DNA of 64,000 nucleotides from CADEEN01 sp035716845 (GTDB lineage: Bacteria > Pseudomonadota > Gammaproteobacteria > Burkholderiales > Burkholderiaceae_C). The notes beneath the pieces are model-generated. The model was given only the letters and a program-made list of their open reading frames with translations. It had not been told where the DNA came from and did no database searches. Both the position numbers and the translations under genes were made by a program. Where the stretch lies: the NCBI GenBank assembly GCA_035716845.1, contig DASTJE010000259.1:3641-67640 (forward strand). The letters run 5' to 3'. Below, piece after piece: positions 23,622 to 34,646 of the stretch (its first letter is position 1; each line of letters starts with the position of its first letter).

Positions 23622-24844
23622 GAGGCGGCGGAAAGACGCTGCGCGATCTCGGCGACGAGTTGCCGCGCCAGGCTGAGCTTGTCGGCGTGCGGGAGCGCGC
23701 GCGTGCCCAGCGCGTCCACCAGCAGGAGTGCGTTGTCGTCGCGACCGAAGGTGGCGGGCCCGAGGTTGCCCACCACGAGCGGCACCTTCTTGCGCTCGAG
23801 CTTGGCGCGGGCGTGCTGCTCGACGTCCTGGCTCTCGGCCGCGAAGCCCACGCAGTAGGGACGGTTCGGCAGCGCGGCGATGCTGGCCAGGATGTCCGGG
23901 TTCTCGATCAGATCGAGGCTCGGTGCCCCCTGGCCGGCCACCTTCTTGATCTTGTGCGCGGCCGCGTCGGCCGGGCGCCAGTCGGCCACCGCGGCCGTGG
24001 CCACGAACACATCGTGGTCCGGCGCGACCGGCAGCACGGCGGCCAGCATCTCGCGCGCGCTGCGCACGTCGATGCGCCGTACGCCCGCCGGCGTGGGCAG
24101 GGCCACCGGCCCGGCCACCAGCGTGACCTCGGCACCCGCCTCGGCCGCCGCGCGTGCGATCGCGAAGCCCATCTTGCCCGACGAGAGATTGGTGATGCCG
24201 CGCACCGGATCGATGGCCTCGTAGGTCGGCCCGGCCGTGACCAGCACCCGGCGGCCAGCCAGAAGCCTGGGCTGGAACTGCGCGATCACCGCGTCGCACA
24301 GTTCGAGTGCCTCGAGCATGCGTCCGTCGCCCACCTCGCCGCAGGCCTGATCGCCGGCCGCAGGCCCGAGCACCACCGCACCGTCGGCCACTGCCTGGGC
24401 CACGTTGCGCTGCGTCGCGGGGTGGGCCCACATCTCGCGGTTCATCGCCGGGGCCAGCAGCAGCGGGCAGCGTCGGTCGCCGGACAGGGGCCGTGCCAGG
24501 CACAGCAGCGACAGCAGGTCGTCCGCGCGCCCCTGGGCCAGCTTGGCGATGAAGTCGGCGCTGGCCGGCGCGACGATCACCGCATCGGCCTCGCGCGTCA
24601 GGTTGATGTGGGCCATGTTGTTGCCCGGCCGTGCATCCCACTGGCTGGTGTAGACGGGCCGGTTCGACAAGGCCTGCATCGTCACCGCGGTGATGAACTG
24701 CTCGGCCGCCTCGGTCATCACCACCTGCACCGTCGCGCCGGCGCGCACCAGCTCGCGCGTCAACTCGGCCGCCTTGTAGCAGGCAATGCCTCCCGTGAGG
24801 CCCAGCACCAGATGCTTGCCGGCGAGATCGCGTCGATCACTCAT
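23618..24844 (-). CDS. coaBC: Bifunctional phosphopantothenoylcysteine synthetase/decarboxylase
   Basis: Performs two steps of coenzyme A synthesis. The N-terminal flavin-dependent CoaC domain (about 1-190) has LVLGLTGGIACYKAAELTRE, LLAPAMNREMWAHPATQRN and the catalytic Cys in GDQACGEVGDGRM. The CoaB domain (about 195-408) has LVTAGPTYEAIDPVRGITN, NLSSGKMGFAIA and AAVADWRPA. The length is normal. The start at 24844 is preceded by TAGAGT 8 nt upstream; the frame upstream of it belongs to no protein. It forms an operon with dut. Confidence 0.96.
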   Translation of the reverse strand: MSDRRDLAGKHLVLGLTGGIACYKAAELTRELVRAGATVQVVMTEAAEQFITAVTMQALSNRPVYTSQWDARPGNNMAHINLTREADAVIVAPASADFIAKLAQGRADDLLSLLCLARPLSGDRRCPLLLAPAMNREMWAHPATQRNVAQAVADGAVVLGPAAGDQACGEVGDGRMLEALELCDAVIAQFQPRLLAGRRVLVTAGPTYEAIDPVRGITNLSSGKMGFAIARAAAEAGAEVTLVAGPVALPTPAGVRRIDVRSAREMLAAVLPVAPDHDVFVATAAVADWRPADAAAHKIKKVAGQGAPSLDLIENPDILASIAALPNRPYCVGFAAESQDVEQHARAKLERKKVPLVVGNLGPATFGRDDNALLLVDALGTRALPHADKLSLARQLVAEIAQRLSAAS

Positions 24845-24852
24845 GAGGCGGG

Positions 24853-24858
24853 ACTCTA
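24853..24858 (-). promoter_or_regulatory. -10 box (TAGAGT) for coaBC-dut
   Basis: On the minus strand it ends 8 nt before the coaBC ATG in the 28-bp gap after the hydrolase gene, indicating a separate near-leaderless promoter. Confidence 0.45.
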
Positions 24859-24872
24859 GCAGCGGGCGGGTC

Positions 24873-25742
24873 TCAGGGTGCGAGATGCTGCCGCAGGAAG
24901 TCGAGCAGTTCGCGCTGCGACGCCTCCCGGGCGACCGGATCACCGCCCACATGAACGCCCTGCCCTGCATGGACGCCGCCATGCACGTCGCGACGGACAC
25001 GGACGGGGGCGACCGCGTCGAAGCCGTGGAAGGCCCCTTCGTACACGACGGCACGCACACCGCCCGCCGAACGCTCCGCCAGCGCCATGCAGGGTTGCGG
25101 GGCGGTCCAGTCGTCGGCGGCGCCCAGCAGCACCAGCAGCGGAGCACTGCTCTCATGACCGAGCCGCAGTTCCGCAACGCAGCCCGGGTAGAAGGCCACC
25201 GCCACGCGCGGCGCCCGGGGCGCATGCGCCGGCAGGTCCCGGCGGCGGTTCGTGGCCGCCAGCACGGCGCTCCCGCCATGCGACCAGCCCACCAGCGCCA
25301 CGCGCTGAGGATCGACGTCGTCACGCTCGGCCATCCACTTCATTGCGCCCAACGCGTCGTCGCGTCGGTGGGACTGATCGACGCTGCGGGTGCGCCGCGG
25401 CTGCGTGCACAGCTCGTGCACGCCCCGGCTGGAAAACGAGTCGAGCAACAGGACGTGCCAGCCCTCGCCATGGAACAGCTCTGCGTACGAGCGCATCCGT
25501 TCAGCGAGCCCGCCGCGGCGGTCGTACAGGCCGCCACAGCCGTGCATCAGCACGAGGGCCGGCCGCCGCGAGGGCACAGGTGCCGACGGGGCCGGCATCC
25601 AGTGGCCCACCAGCGGCGCCCCCGCACGTTCGTCGAGCGTGGGCACCGTCACCCGCTCCCACCGGTCCGCCGAGGCGTTGCAGGAGACCGCGCAGAGAAC
25701 GCCCGCCAGGGCGGTGCCGATCGCGCCGCGGCGCAGGGTCAC
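24873..25742 (-). CDS. Exported dienelactone-hydrolase-like alpha/beta hydrolase
   Basis: A 289-residue hydrolase with an N-terminal export signal (TLRRGAIGTALAGVLCAVSC), possibly a lipoprotein since a Cys follows. The oxyanion loop is VLMHGCGGLYDRRGGL, the nucleophile elbow is ALVGWSHGGSAVL, the acid is probably in LGAADDWTAP, and the catalytic His is in EGAFHGFD. The start is a GTG whose last bases overlap the stop of the acetyltransferase gene (GTGA). Substrate unknown; the family acts on dienelactones and other small esters. Confidence 0.85.
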   Translation of the reverse strand: MTLRRGAIGTALAGVLCAVSCNASADRWERVTVPTLDERAGAPLVGHWMPAPSAPVPSRRPALVLMHGCGGLYDRRGGLAERMRSYAELFHGEGWHVLLLDSFSSRGVHELCTQPRRTRSVDQSHRRDDALGAMKWMAERDDVDPQRVALVGWSHGGSAVLAATNRRRDLPAHAPRAPRVAVAFYPGCVAELRLGHESSAPLLVLLGAADDWTAPQPCMALAERSAGGVRAVVYEGAFHGFDAVAPVRVRRDVHGGVHAGQGVHVGGDPVAREASQRELLDFLRQHLAP

Positions 25743-26267
25743 GGGCCGATGCGCGGCGGGTTCGGATGCAACCGCGCCATCGCCAGGGTGTCGACGTAGA
25801 CGCCGTCGCGCAAGGCATAGGCCCGGTGCACGCCTTCCTCGACGAAGCCGAAGCGGCGGTACAGCGCGATGGCGGGCACGTTGTCGGCGTACACGGTGAG
25901 CTCCAGGCGCAGGATCTGCGCCCAGCGGTCGGCCCAATCGACGAGCGCGGCCATCAGCGCGCTGCCCACGCCACGCCCCTGCGCCACCGAGGCGACGGCA
26001 ATGCCGATCCCCGCCGCGTGGCGCCGTCGCACGCCGGCCACCGGGTGGATGCCCGCGTTGCCGACGACGTCGCCGTCGAGTTCGGCCACCAGCATCACTT
26101 CGGCCGACCCCGCACCGGCCGGCATCTCGCCAATGCGCTTGCGCCAGAAGTCCTCGCTGCCGAAGGGCAGTTGCAGCAGTTGGCGCGCAACATCCGGCTC
26201 GGACATCGTGGCAGTGATCGCCGGCGCGTCGTCCGCACGCGCACGGCGCACCGCGATGCCCCGCCGG

Positions 26268-26275
<8 letters not shown>
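25739..26275 (-). CDS. GNAT acetyltransferase, YhhY/AaaT-like L-amino-acid N-acetyltransferase
   Basis: A 178-residue enzyme that closely follows E. coli YhhY as I recall it: IAVRRARADDAPAITATMSE at the start, GQGRGVGSALMAALV-like acetyl-CoA loop (VAQGRGVGSALMAALVDWAD), ELTVYADNVPAIALYRRFGF, and the ending YALRDGVYVDTLAMARLHP. YhhY acetylates amino acids such as Phe and Met. The start is placed at GTG 26275, overlapping the alaS stop by 8 bp; the longer frame reads as the antisense of alaS. It is in an operon with alaS and the hydrolase. Confidence 0.85.
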
Positions 26276-28892
<2,617 letters not shown>

Positions 28893-28940
28893 AAGTGCTT
28901 GATTTCTCGTGGTTTTTTAGCGCCCTTCGGCGCCTGGCGG

Positions 28941-28946
28941 ATTATA
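28941..28946 (-). promoter_or_regulatory. Consensus -10 box (TATAAT) for alaS
   Basis: A perfect TATAAT on the minus strand predicts a leader of about 40 nt containing a short GC hairpin (GCGCC, GAAG, GGCGC). It lies only 14 bp from the oppositely oriented gabD box. Confidence 0.65.
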
Positions 28947-28960
28947 GGTGGGGGGTCTTC

Positions 28961-28966
28961 TATGAT
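28961..28966 (+). promoter_or_regulatory. -10 box (TATGAT) for gabD
   Basis: TATGAT ends 7 nt before the ATG at 28974, with no ribosome site between, so a leaderless mRNA is inferred. Confidence 0.55.
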
Positions 28967-28973
28967 TGGCGGC

Positions 28974-30455
28974 ATGGACACCCCCACGACCTCTCCGCTG
29001 GCCGGGCTCAAGGACGCGAGCCTGCTCAAGACCGATGCGCTGATCAACGGCGAATGGGTCGCCGCCGAACGCCGCTTCCCGGTGACCGACCCGGCCACCG
29101 GCGCCGTGCTGGCCGATGTGGCCAACCATGGCCCCTCGGCCGCCACGCAGGCCATCGCCGCAGCCGACCGCGCCTGGCCGGCGTGGCGCAACCGCCCGGC
29201 CAAGGAGCGCAGCGCGATCCTGATGAAGTGGTTCGCGCTGCTGCACCAGCACGCCGACGACCTCGCGCGCATCATGACGGCCGAGCAAGGCAAGCCGCTG
29301 GCCGAGGCCAAGGGCGAGGTCGGCTACGGCGCCAGCTTCCTCGAGTGGTTCGCCGAGGAAGGCAAGCGCGTCTACGGCGAGACGATCCCGACCACCGACC
29401 CCAACAAGCGCTACCTGGTGCTCAAGCAGCCGGTGGGCGTGTGCGCGGCGATCACGCCGTGGAACTTCCCGATCGCGATGATCACGCGCAAGGTCGCGCC
29501 CGCGCTGGCCGCCGGCTGCCCGGTGGTCATCAAGCCGGCCGAGCAGACGCCGCTGTCGGCGCTCGCCGTGGCCGAACTGGCGCAGCGCGCCGGCATGCCC
29601 GCCGGCGTGCTCAACGTGCTCACGGCCGACGGCGAGGGCTCGATCGCGATCGGCAAGGTGCTGTGCGAGAGCGACACGGTGCGCCACCTGTCATTCACCG
29701 GATCGACCGAGGTGGGCCGCATCCTGATGCGCCAGTGCGCGCCGACGATCAAGAAGCTCAGCCTCGAGCTCGGTGGCAACGCGCCCTTCATCGTGTTCGA
29801 CGACGCCGACCTCGACAGCGCGGTCGAGGGCGCGATGATCAGCAAGTACCGCAATGCCGGGCAGACCTGCGTGTGCGCCAACCGTCTTTATGTGCAGGCC
29901 GGGGTCTACGACGCCTTCGTGGCCAAGCTGGCCGCCAAGGCCCAGGGCATCAAGGTCGGCAACGGCTTCGAGCCCGGCGTCAACCAGGGCCCGTTGATCG
30001 ACGATGCCGCCATGGCCAAGGTCGAGGCCCACGTGGCCGACGCGCTGGCCAAGGGCGCGCGCGTCGTGGTAGGCGGCACGCGCCAGGGCGAGCGCTTCTA
30101 CACGCCGACCGTGCTGGCCGACGTGACCGGCGCGATGCTGTGCGCACGCGAGGAGACCTTCGGCCCGGTGGCCCCGGTGTTCCGCTTCGACACCGAGGCC
30201 GAAGCGATCGCGCTGGCCAATGCCACCGAGTTCGGCCTGGCGAGCTACTTCTACAGCCGCGACGTCGGCCGCATCTTCCGCGTCGGCGAGGCGCTCGAAT
30301 ACGGCATGGTCGGCATCAACACCGGCCTGATCTCGACGGCCGAAGTGCCCTTCGGCGGCGTCAAGCAGAGCGGCCTCGGGCGCGAAGGCTCGCACCATGG
30401 CATCGACGACTACGTCGAGACGAAGTACCTCTGCCTGGGTGACGTGCTGAAGTAG
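28974..30455 (+). CDS. gabD: NAD(P)-dependent succinate-semialdehyde dehydrogenase
   Basis: Oxidises succinate semialdehyde to succinate, the last step of GABA use. The 493-residue aldehyde dehydrogenase has the cofactor loop ITPWNFPIAMITRKVAPALA, FTGSTEVGRILM, the general-base Glu in LELGGNAPFIVFDDADLD and the catalytic Cys in YRNAGQTCVCANRLYVQAG (CVC, as in GabD). The ending FGGVKQSGLGREGSHHGIDD is family-typical. The start MDTPTT at 28974 fits the -10 box; in-frame sequence further upstream is antisense of alaS. No gabT is adjacent. Confidence 0.94.
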   Translation: MDTPTTSPLAGLKDASLLKTDALINGEWVAAERRFPVTDPATGAVLADVANHGPSAATQAIAAADRAWPAWRNRPAKERSAILMKWFALLHQHADDLARIMTAEQGKPLAEAKGEVGYGASFLEWFAEEGKRVYGETIPTTDPNKRYLVLKQPVGVCAAITPWNFPIAMITRKVAPALAAGCPVVIKPAEQTPLSALAVAELAQRAGMPAGVLNVLTADGEGSIAIGKVLCESDTVRHLSFTGSTEVGRILMRQCAPTIKKLSLELGGNAPFIVFDDADLDSAVEGAMISKYRNAGQTCVCANRLYVQAGVYDAFVAKLAAKAQGIKVGNGFEPGVNQGPLIDDAAMAKVEAHVADALAKGARVVVGGTRQGERFYTPTVLADVTGAMLCAREETFGPVAPVFRFDTEAEAIALANATEFGLASYFYSRDVGRIFRVGEALEYGMVGINTGLISTAEVPFGGVKQSGLGREGSHHGIDDYVETKYLCLGDVLK

Positions 30456-31346
30456 TCAGTCGTTGGCCGCCGGGGCCGCCCCGCGCTCGACGCGGTTGGC
30501 GAAGCCCTCGCGGCCCATCGCCGCACGCCCGGCTGCCTGGCCCAGGCAACGCCGCAGCAGGGCGTCGGCGTCCTTGCCATGCTCCGGGTACAGCGCCAGG
30601 CCCGCACTGAGCGCGATGGCGACGTCGGAGCCGGCCACCGAGAACGGCTGCCGCAGCGACTGCATCAGCTTGCGCGTGACACGCTCGCCATCGGCGGGCG
30701 AATCGATCCAGGCCAGCAGCACGACGAACGCGTCGTCGCCCACCGAGGCGACGACATCGCTGGCGCGCAGGCTGGCACGCAGCCGCACCGCCACCTTGCG
30801 CCTCAGCACGTTGGCCGACTCCAGCCCGAAACGCGCCGCCACCGTGGCCAGCCCTTCGACCCGCAGTGCGATCGTGGCCATCGGTGCGGGCTCGCGCTCG
30901 CGCAGCGCGAGCAGGTGCGTCATGTGCTCGAGCAACTGCCCATGGTTCGGCAGGCCGGTGGCCAGGTCGGTGGCCAGCGCGCGCCGCGCACGGCGATCGA
31001 TCGCCTTGCGCTGCACGCCGATCTCCATCCGGCGGCGCAGCGCTTCGGCGGCCCCGTCCGACTGCACGACGACGTCCTGCACGCCGCGTTCGAGCAAGGA
31101 CGTCTGCTCCTCGTCGGAGGGGGCATGGCTCAGCACGACCACCACGGCGCTGTCGAGCACGGCCTGCGACAGGGCCGGCCAGCCGAGGACGTCCTGCACC
31201 GGCACCGCCAACAGCACGACTTCGTACGACACGTCGGACAGGCGCTGCGCGGCCTCGGACAGCGTCGCGCAGCAAGTGGCCCCCGGCACGTCCAGCCCGG
31301 CGCTCAGCAGGGTGGCCGTGGGCTTGGCGGCGGCGATATCGGTCAT
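30456..31346 (-). CDS. Degenerate receiver plus degenerate GGDEF protein
   Basis: A 296-residue cytoplasmic protein. Residues 1-110 look like a response-regulator receiver, but the strand that should end in the phosphorylated Asp reads VVLLAVPVQDVLG, without an acceptor at the usual place. Residues 120-280 are a GGDEF-like domain: DLATGLPNHGQLLEHM matches the D-x-LTGLPNR opening, yet the signature loop reads VGDDA (202-206) in place of GGDEF. Diguanylate cyclase activity is therefore unlikely. I infer a c-di-GMP-related or protein-binding role. It stands alone between gabD and tRNA-Gly. Confidence 0.75.
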   Translation of the reverse strand: MTDIAAAKPTATLLSAGLDVPGATCCATLSEAAQRLSDVSYEVVLLAVPVQDVLGWPALSQAVLDSAVVVVLSHAPSDEEQTSLLERGVQDVVVQSDGAAEALRRRMEIGVQRKAIDRRARRALATDLATGLPNHGQLLEHMTHLLALREREPAPMATIALRVEGLATVAARFGLESANVLRRKVAVRLRASLRASDVVASVGDDAFVVLLAWIDSPADGERVTRKLMQSLRQPFSVAGSDVAIALSAGLALYPEHGKDADALLRRCLGQAAGRAAMGREGFANRVERGAAPAAND

Positions 31347-31370
31347 GAGGTCAGCACGGGGCCGAAGGAA

Positions 31371-31397
31371 AACGAAAAAGGGCCCCGCACGGGGCCC
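31371..31397 (-). terminator. Rho-independent terminator after tRNA-Gly
   Basis: On the minus strand GGGCCCC, GTGC, GGGGCCC forms a perfect 7-bp GC stem followed by TTTTTCGTTTT. It sits 9 bp past the tRNA 3' end, and so separates the tRNA from the GGDEF-like gene. Confidence 0.88.
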
Positions 31398-31405
31398 TGG
31401 GATCC

Positions 31406-31479
31406 TGGAGCGGGTGAAGGGAATCGAACCCTCGTATGAAGCTTGGGAAGCTGCCGTTCTACCATTGAACTACACCCGC
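31406..31479 (-). tRNA. tRNA-Gly (anticodon CCC)
   Basis: A 74-nt cloverleaf with encoded CCA. The acceptor GCGGGTG pairs with CACCCGC, the D-arm is GTTCAATGGTAGAAC, and the T-arm is GAGGGTTCGATTCCCTT. The anticodon loop TTCCCAA gives CCC, reading GGG codons. The anticodon stem GCAGC/GCTTC has one C-U mismatch at its second pair, where E. coli glyU has a perfect stem. It ends in a strong terminator. Confidence 0.92.
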
Positions 31480-31528
31480 GAAGGCGCCGAGTTTAAGGCA
31501 TCGACCGACCATCCTGCAGGGCGTTTGG

Positions 31529-31534
31529 GACAAT
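31529..31534 (+). promoter_or_regulatory. -10 box (GACAAT) for trmB
   Basis: It ends 7 nt before the ATG at 31542 and has no intervening ribosome site, as at other genes with leaderless-type promoters here. Confidence 0.5.
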
Positions 31535-31541
31535 CCGCGCC

Positions 31542-32252
31542 ATGACGGACACCGAACCTCCGGGCACCGACAGCCGCAGCCAGCGTGCCGTGCGCAGCTA
31601 TGTGCTGCGCGCAGGGCGGCTCGGCTCGGGCCAGGCGCGTGCGCTGGCCGAACTGGCACCGCGCTACGTGCTGCCCTTCACCGCCACGGCCCTCGATGCG
31701 GCGGCGATCTTCGGCCGCCATGCACCGCTCGTGCTGGAGATCGGATTCGGCATGGGCCATGCCACGGCGGCGATCGCTGCGGCCAGGCCCGATACGGACT
31801 TCCTCGGCATCGAGGTTCACGAAGCGGGCGTCGGCGCACTGCTGCAGCGCATCGAATCTGCGGCGCTCGGCAATCTGCGCATCGTGCGGCACGACGCCGT
31901 CGAGGTGCTGCGGCACATGGTCGCGCCGGGATCGCTCGCCGGAGTTCATCTGTTCTTCCCGGACCCGTGGCCCAAGAAGCGACACTGGAAACGGCGCCTC
32001 GTGCAGCCGCCTTTCGCTGCGCTGGTGGCCTCGCGGCTGGCACCGGGCGGCGTGTTCCATGCCGCCACCGACTGGCAGCCCTATGCCGAGCAGATGCTCG
32101 AAGTGCTGTCGGCGGATGCTCAGCTGGAGAACACGGCCCTGGACTATGCCGCGCGGCCTTCGTACCGACCGCTGACGAAGTTCGAGCAACGCGGCCTGGC
32201 GCTCGGCCACGGCGTGTGGGACCTGGTGTTCCGGCGCCGCGCGGCCTGCTGA
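31542..32252 (+). CDS. trmB: tRNA (guanine-N7-)-methyltransferase
   Basis: Forms 7-methylguanosine at position 46 of many tRNAs. The 236-residue enzyme has the SAM-binding block LVLEIGFGMGHATAAIAAARP, FLGIEVHEAGVGALLQRI, and the TrmB-specific catalytic block VHLFFPDPWPKKRHWKRRLVQ. The ending RPLTKFEQRGLALGHGVWDLVF is family-typical. It is divergent from tRNA-Gly by about 60 bp and converges with the GST gene. Confidence 0.96.
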   Translation: MTDTEPPGTDSRSQRAVRSYVLRAGRLGSGQARALAELAPRYVLPFTATALDAAAIFGRHAPLVLEIGFGMGHATAAIAAARPDTDFLGIEVHEAGVGALLQRIESAALGNLRIVRHDAVEVLRHMVAPGSLAGVHLFFPDPWPKKRHWKRRLVQPPFAALVASRLAPGGVFHAATDWQPYAEQMLEVLSADAQLENTALDYAARPSYRPLTKFEQRGLALGHGVWDLVFRRRAAC

Positions 32253-32256
32253 GACC

Positions 32257-32937
32257 TCAGGGCGCGCGGCGGTAAGGCTCCTCGAAATCGAGGAAGTCGC
32301 GCTCGGCCAGCGCGTCGGCCACCCAGGCCGCCACCCCGGGCGACGACCACAATCGAGCGATGTAGGCGCGCGATGCCGCAGAGACGGGCAGGTCGTAGGT
32401 GCGCACGCGTGCCGCCACCGGAGCGAAATAGGCGTCTGCGGCGCCGAACTCGCCGAACAGGAACGGCCCGCCGCCGACGGCCAGTTGCTCGCCCCAGAGC
32501 GAATCGATGCGCGCGAGGTCGCGCTGCACGGCGTCGTTCTCGCGCATCAGTCGGGCGCCCACCTCGGGCAGCGACGCCTCGATGTTCATCGGTGCATGCT
32601 GGCGCAGCGCGCCGAAGCCGGCATGCATCTCCGCGCACAGGCTGCGCGCGCGCGCACGCGGCTGCCACTCGCGCGGCCAGATCGCAAGCTGCGGGTGCAG
32701 GTCCGCCAGGGTCTCGACGATGGCCAGGGTGTCCCAGACCGCGAAGCCGTCGACCCTCAGTACCGGCACCTTGCCCGTGGGCGTGTGGCATGCAAGCTCG
32801 CGGTAGAACGCAGAACCGGGCGTGAAGTCGAAGCGCAGGCGGATCTCGTCGAACGCGATGCCGAAGTGCTTCATCAGCACCCACGGCCTCATCGACCACG
32901 ACGAGTAGTTCTTGTTGCCGATCACGAGTTGCAGCAC
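32257..32937 (-). CDS. Glutathione S-transferase family protein
   Basis: A 226-residue protein with an N-terminal thioredoxin-like domain (LVIGNKNYSSWSMRPWVLMK, where a Ser in SSWS is the likely catalytic residue, and TGKVPVLRVDGFAVWDTLAI, which binds glutathione) and an all-helical C-terminal domain. It resembles the YfcF-like and related bacterial subgroup. The start is a GTG after a strong AAGGAGG. Substrate unknown. It ends 5 bp after trmB in convergent orientation and is followed upstream by uppP on the same strand. Confidence 0.9.
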   Translation of the reverse strand: MLQLVIGNKNYSSWSMRPWVLMKHFGIAFDEIRLRFDFTPGSAFYRELACHTPTGKVPVLRVDGFAVWDTLAIVETLADLHPQLAIWPREWQPRARARSLCAEMHAGFGALRQHAPMNIEASLPEVGARLMRENDAVQRDLARIDSLWGEQLAVGGGPFLFGEFGAADAYFAPVAARVRTYDLPVSAASRAYIARLWSSPGVAAWVADALAERDFLDFEEPYRRAP

Positions 32938-32968
32938 CGTGGCCTCCTTGCGCGAAAGTACGGCGCGC

Positions 32969-33832
32969 CTAGGCGCGCCATTCGACCCAGCCGGTGGCCG
33001 CGGTCAGCAGGACGAGGCCGCCGAACGCGATGCGATACCACGCGAAGCCGGTGAAGTCGTGCGTCGCGACGAAGCGGATCAGCCAGCGGATCACCAGCCA
33101 GGCGCTCAGGAACGCGAACACCAGGCCGACGCCGAAGACCGGCAGGTCGGCCGCCGACAGCGCCGCGCGCTCCTTCCACACCGAGTAGGCCCCAGCGCCG
33201 ATCAACGTGGGAATCGCGAGGTAGAAGCTGAATTCGGTGGCGGCACGACGCGAGAACCCGAACAGCATGGCGCCGATGATGGTGGCCCCCGACCGGCTGG
33301 TGCCGGGGATCAGCGCCAGGCATTGCACAAGGCCCACCTTCAACGCGTCGAGCGCGCTCATGTCGTCGACCGATTCGACACGCGCGTGGCGCACGCCTTC
33401 GAGGTCGCGCGCACCGTACGCGGCGCGGTGCCGACGCTCGACCCAGAGGATGACCAGCCCACCCAGGACGAAGGCCAGCGCCACCGGGACGGGATGGAAC
33501 AGATGGGCCTTGATCAGCTTGCCCAGCGCCAGGCCGAACACCACCGCCGGCGCAAACGCGATCAGCACGTTGCGGGCAAATCGTTGCGCCACCGGGTCGT
33601 CGGTCAGGCCGCGTACCGTGCGCGCCAGCCGCTCGCGGTACTCCCAGATCACGGCCAGCATGGCGCCGGTCTGGATGGCGACTTCGAAGACCTTGGCCGA
33701 CTCGCCGGTGAAACGCAACAGCGACGCCGCGAGGATGAGGTGGCCGGTCGACGAGATCGGAAGGAACTCGGTCAGCCCCTCGACGACCCCCATCACCGCG
33801 GCCTTGGCCAGCATCCATCCATCCAAGTCCAT
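32969..33832 (-). CDS. uppP: Undecaprenyl-diphosphatase
   Basis: Integral membrane phosphatase (BacA type) that recycles the lipid carrier of peptidoglycan and LPS synthesis, and confers bacitracin tolerance. The 287-residue protein has the two signature motifs GVVEGLTEFLPISSTGHLIL and LIPGTSRSGATIIGAMLFGF and about eight hydrophobic segments. The start MDLDGW at 33832 follows GGGGAG. It is divergent from the tetR operon across 130 bp. Confidence 0.96.
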   Translation of the reverse strand: MDLDGWMLAKAAVMGVVEGLTEFLPISSTGHLILAASLLRFTGESAKVFEVAIQTGAMLAVIWEYRERLARTVRGLTDDPVAQRFARNVLIAFAPAVVFGLALGKLIKAHLFHPVPVALAFVLGGLVILWVERRHRAAYGARDLEGVRHARVESVDDMSALDALKVGLVQCLALIPGTSRSGATIIGAMLFGFSRRAATEFSFYLAIPTLIGAGAYSVWKERAALSAADLPVFGVGLVFAFLSAWLVIRWLIRFVATHDFTGFAWYRIAFGGLVLLTAATGWVEWRA

Positions 33833-33944
33833 CTCCCCGGGGCAGCCGAATCTGAAGCGGGCGGATCATACGCGGGCCTTCCGGCCGGACCATCGAAGGG
33901 CATGCACGGTCGATTGACGGCGCCTCGTGAGCGGCCTACATTAC

Positions 33945-33958
33945 TGACTGGTCAGTCA
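33945..33958. promoter_or_regulatory. TetR-type operator (TGACTG-GT-CAGTCA)
   Basis: A perfect 6-bp inverted repeat with a 2-bp centre. It ends 4 bp before the tetR start codon, so a bound repressor would cover the start of transcription or translation. Similar TGACTG/CAGTCA repeats precede tetR genes of efflux loci, which supports autoregulation. Confidence 0.75.
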
Positions 33959-33962
33959 TTAA

Positions 33963-34646
33963 ATGAGCCCAATGTCTCCCGTCGCCGCCACGGCGCCACG
34001 CCAGCGCCGCAAGCAGGCGCGTCCCCAGGAACTGCTCGACGCCGCATTGGCCCTGTTCGTCGAGAAGGGCTTCGCTGCCACCCGCGCGGAGGAAGTGGCC
34101 CAGCGCGCTGGCGTGTCCAAGGGGACGCTCTACCTCTACTACCCCAGCAAGGAAGAACTGCTCAAGGCCGTGATCGGGCATTTCGTGTCGGCGCGCATCG
34201 CCGACACGGCGCAGGCGGTCGAACGGCATGAGGGGCCGATCGCCCCCTTGCTCGAGGACATCCTCGTGCGTTGGTGGCGTGACATGTACGACAGCCCGGG
34301 ATCGGGCACGTTCAAGCTGATGATCGGCGAGGCACGCAACTTCCCGGAAATCGCCGAGTTCTACGTGCGCGAGGTGATCGAGCCTGGCCACCGTCTCACG
34401 CGCCGCCTGCTCGAGCGCGGTATCGCCTCCGGCGAGTTCCGCCCGGTGGACGTGGAGAGCGCGGTGCACTCGCTCCTGCTGCCGCTGGTCATGGCATGCA
34501 CCCACAAGCACGCCTTCGGCGCATGCACCACGCACCTCCTCGACGCCCACCGTTTCATCGCCCACCACGTGCATCTGGTGACCCAGGGGCTGTTGCAGGC
34601 GCCACCTAGAATCGCGGGCAAACCGGCATCCCCCAGCGCCCGATGA
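33963..34646 (+). CDS. TetR/AcrR-family repressor
   Basis: A 227-residue regulator. The helix-turn-helix lies at residues 20-65 (LLDAALALFVEKGFAATRAE, then AQRAGVSKGTLYLYYPSKEE). The C-terminal ligand domain is close to those of TetR proteins next to multidrug efflux genes (KLMIGEARNFPEIAEFYVRE). Its stop overlaps the next start (ATGA), and tolC follows one gene later, so it probably controls outer-membrane efflux. The inducer is unknown. Confidence 0.92.
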   Translation: MSPMSPVAATAPRQRRKQARPQELLDAALALFVEKGFAATRAEEVAQRAGVSKGTLYLYYPSKEELLKAVIGHFVSARIADTAQAVERHEGPIAPLLEDILVRWWRDMYDSPGSGTFKLMIGEARNFPEIAEFYVREVIEPGHRLTRRLLERGIASGEFRPVDVESAVHSLLLPLVMACTHKHAFGACTTHLLDAHRFIAHHVHLVTQGLLQAPPRIAGKPASPSAR

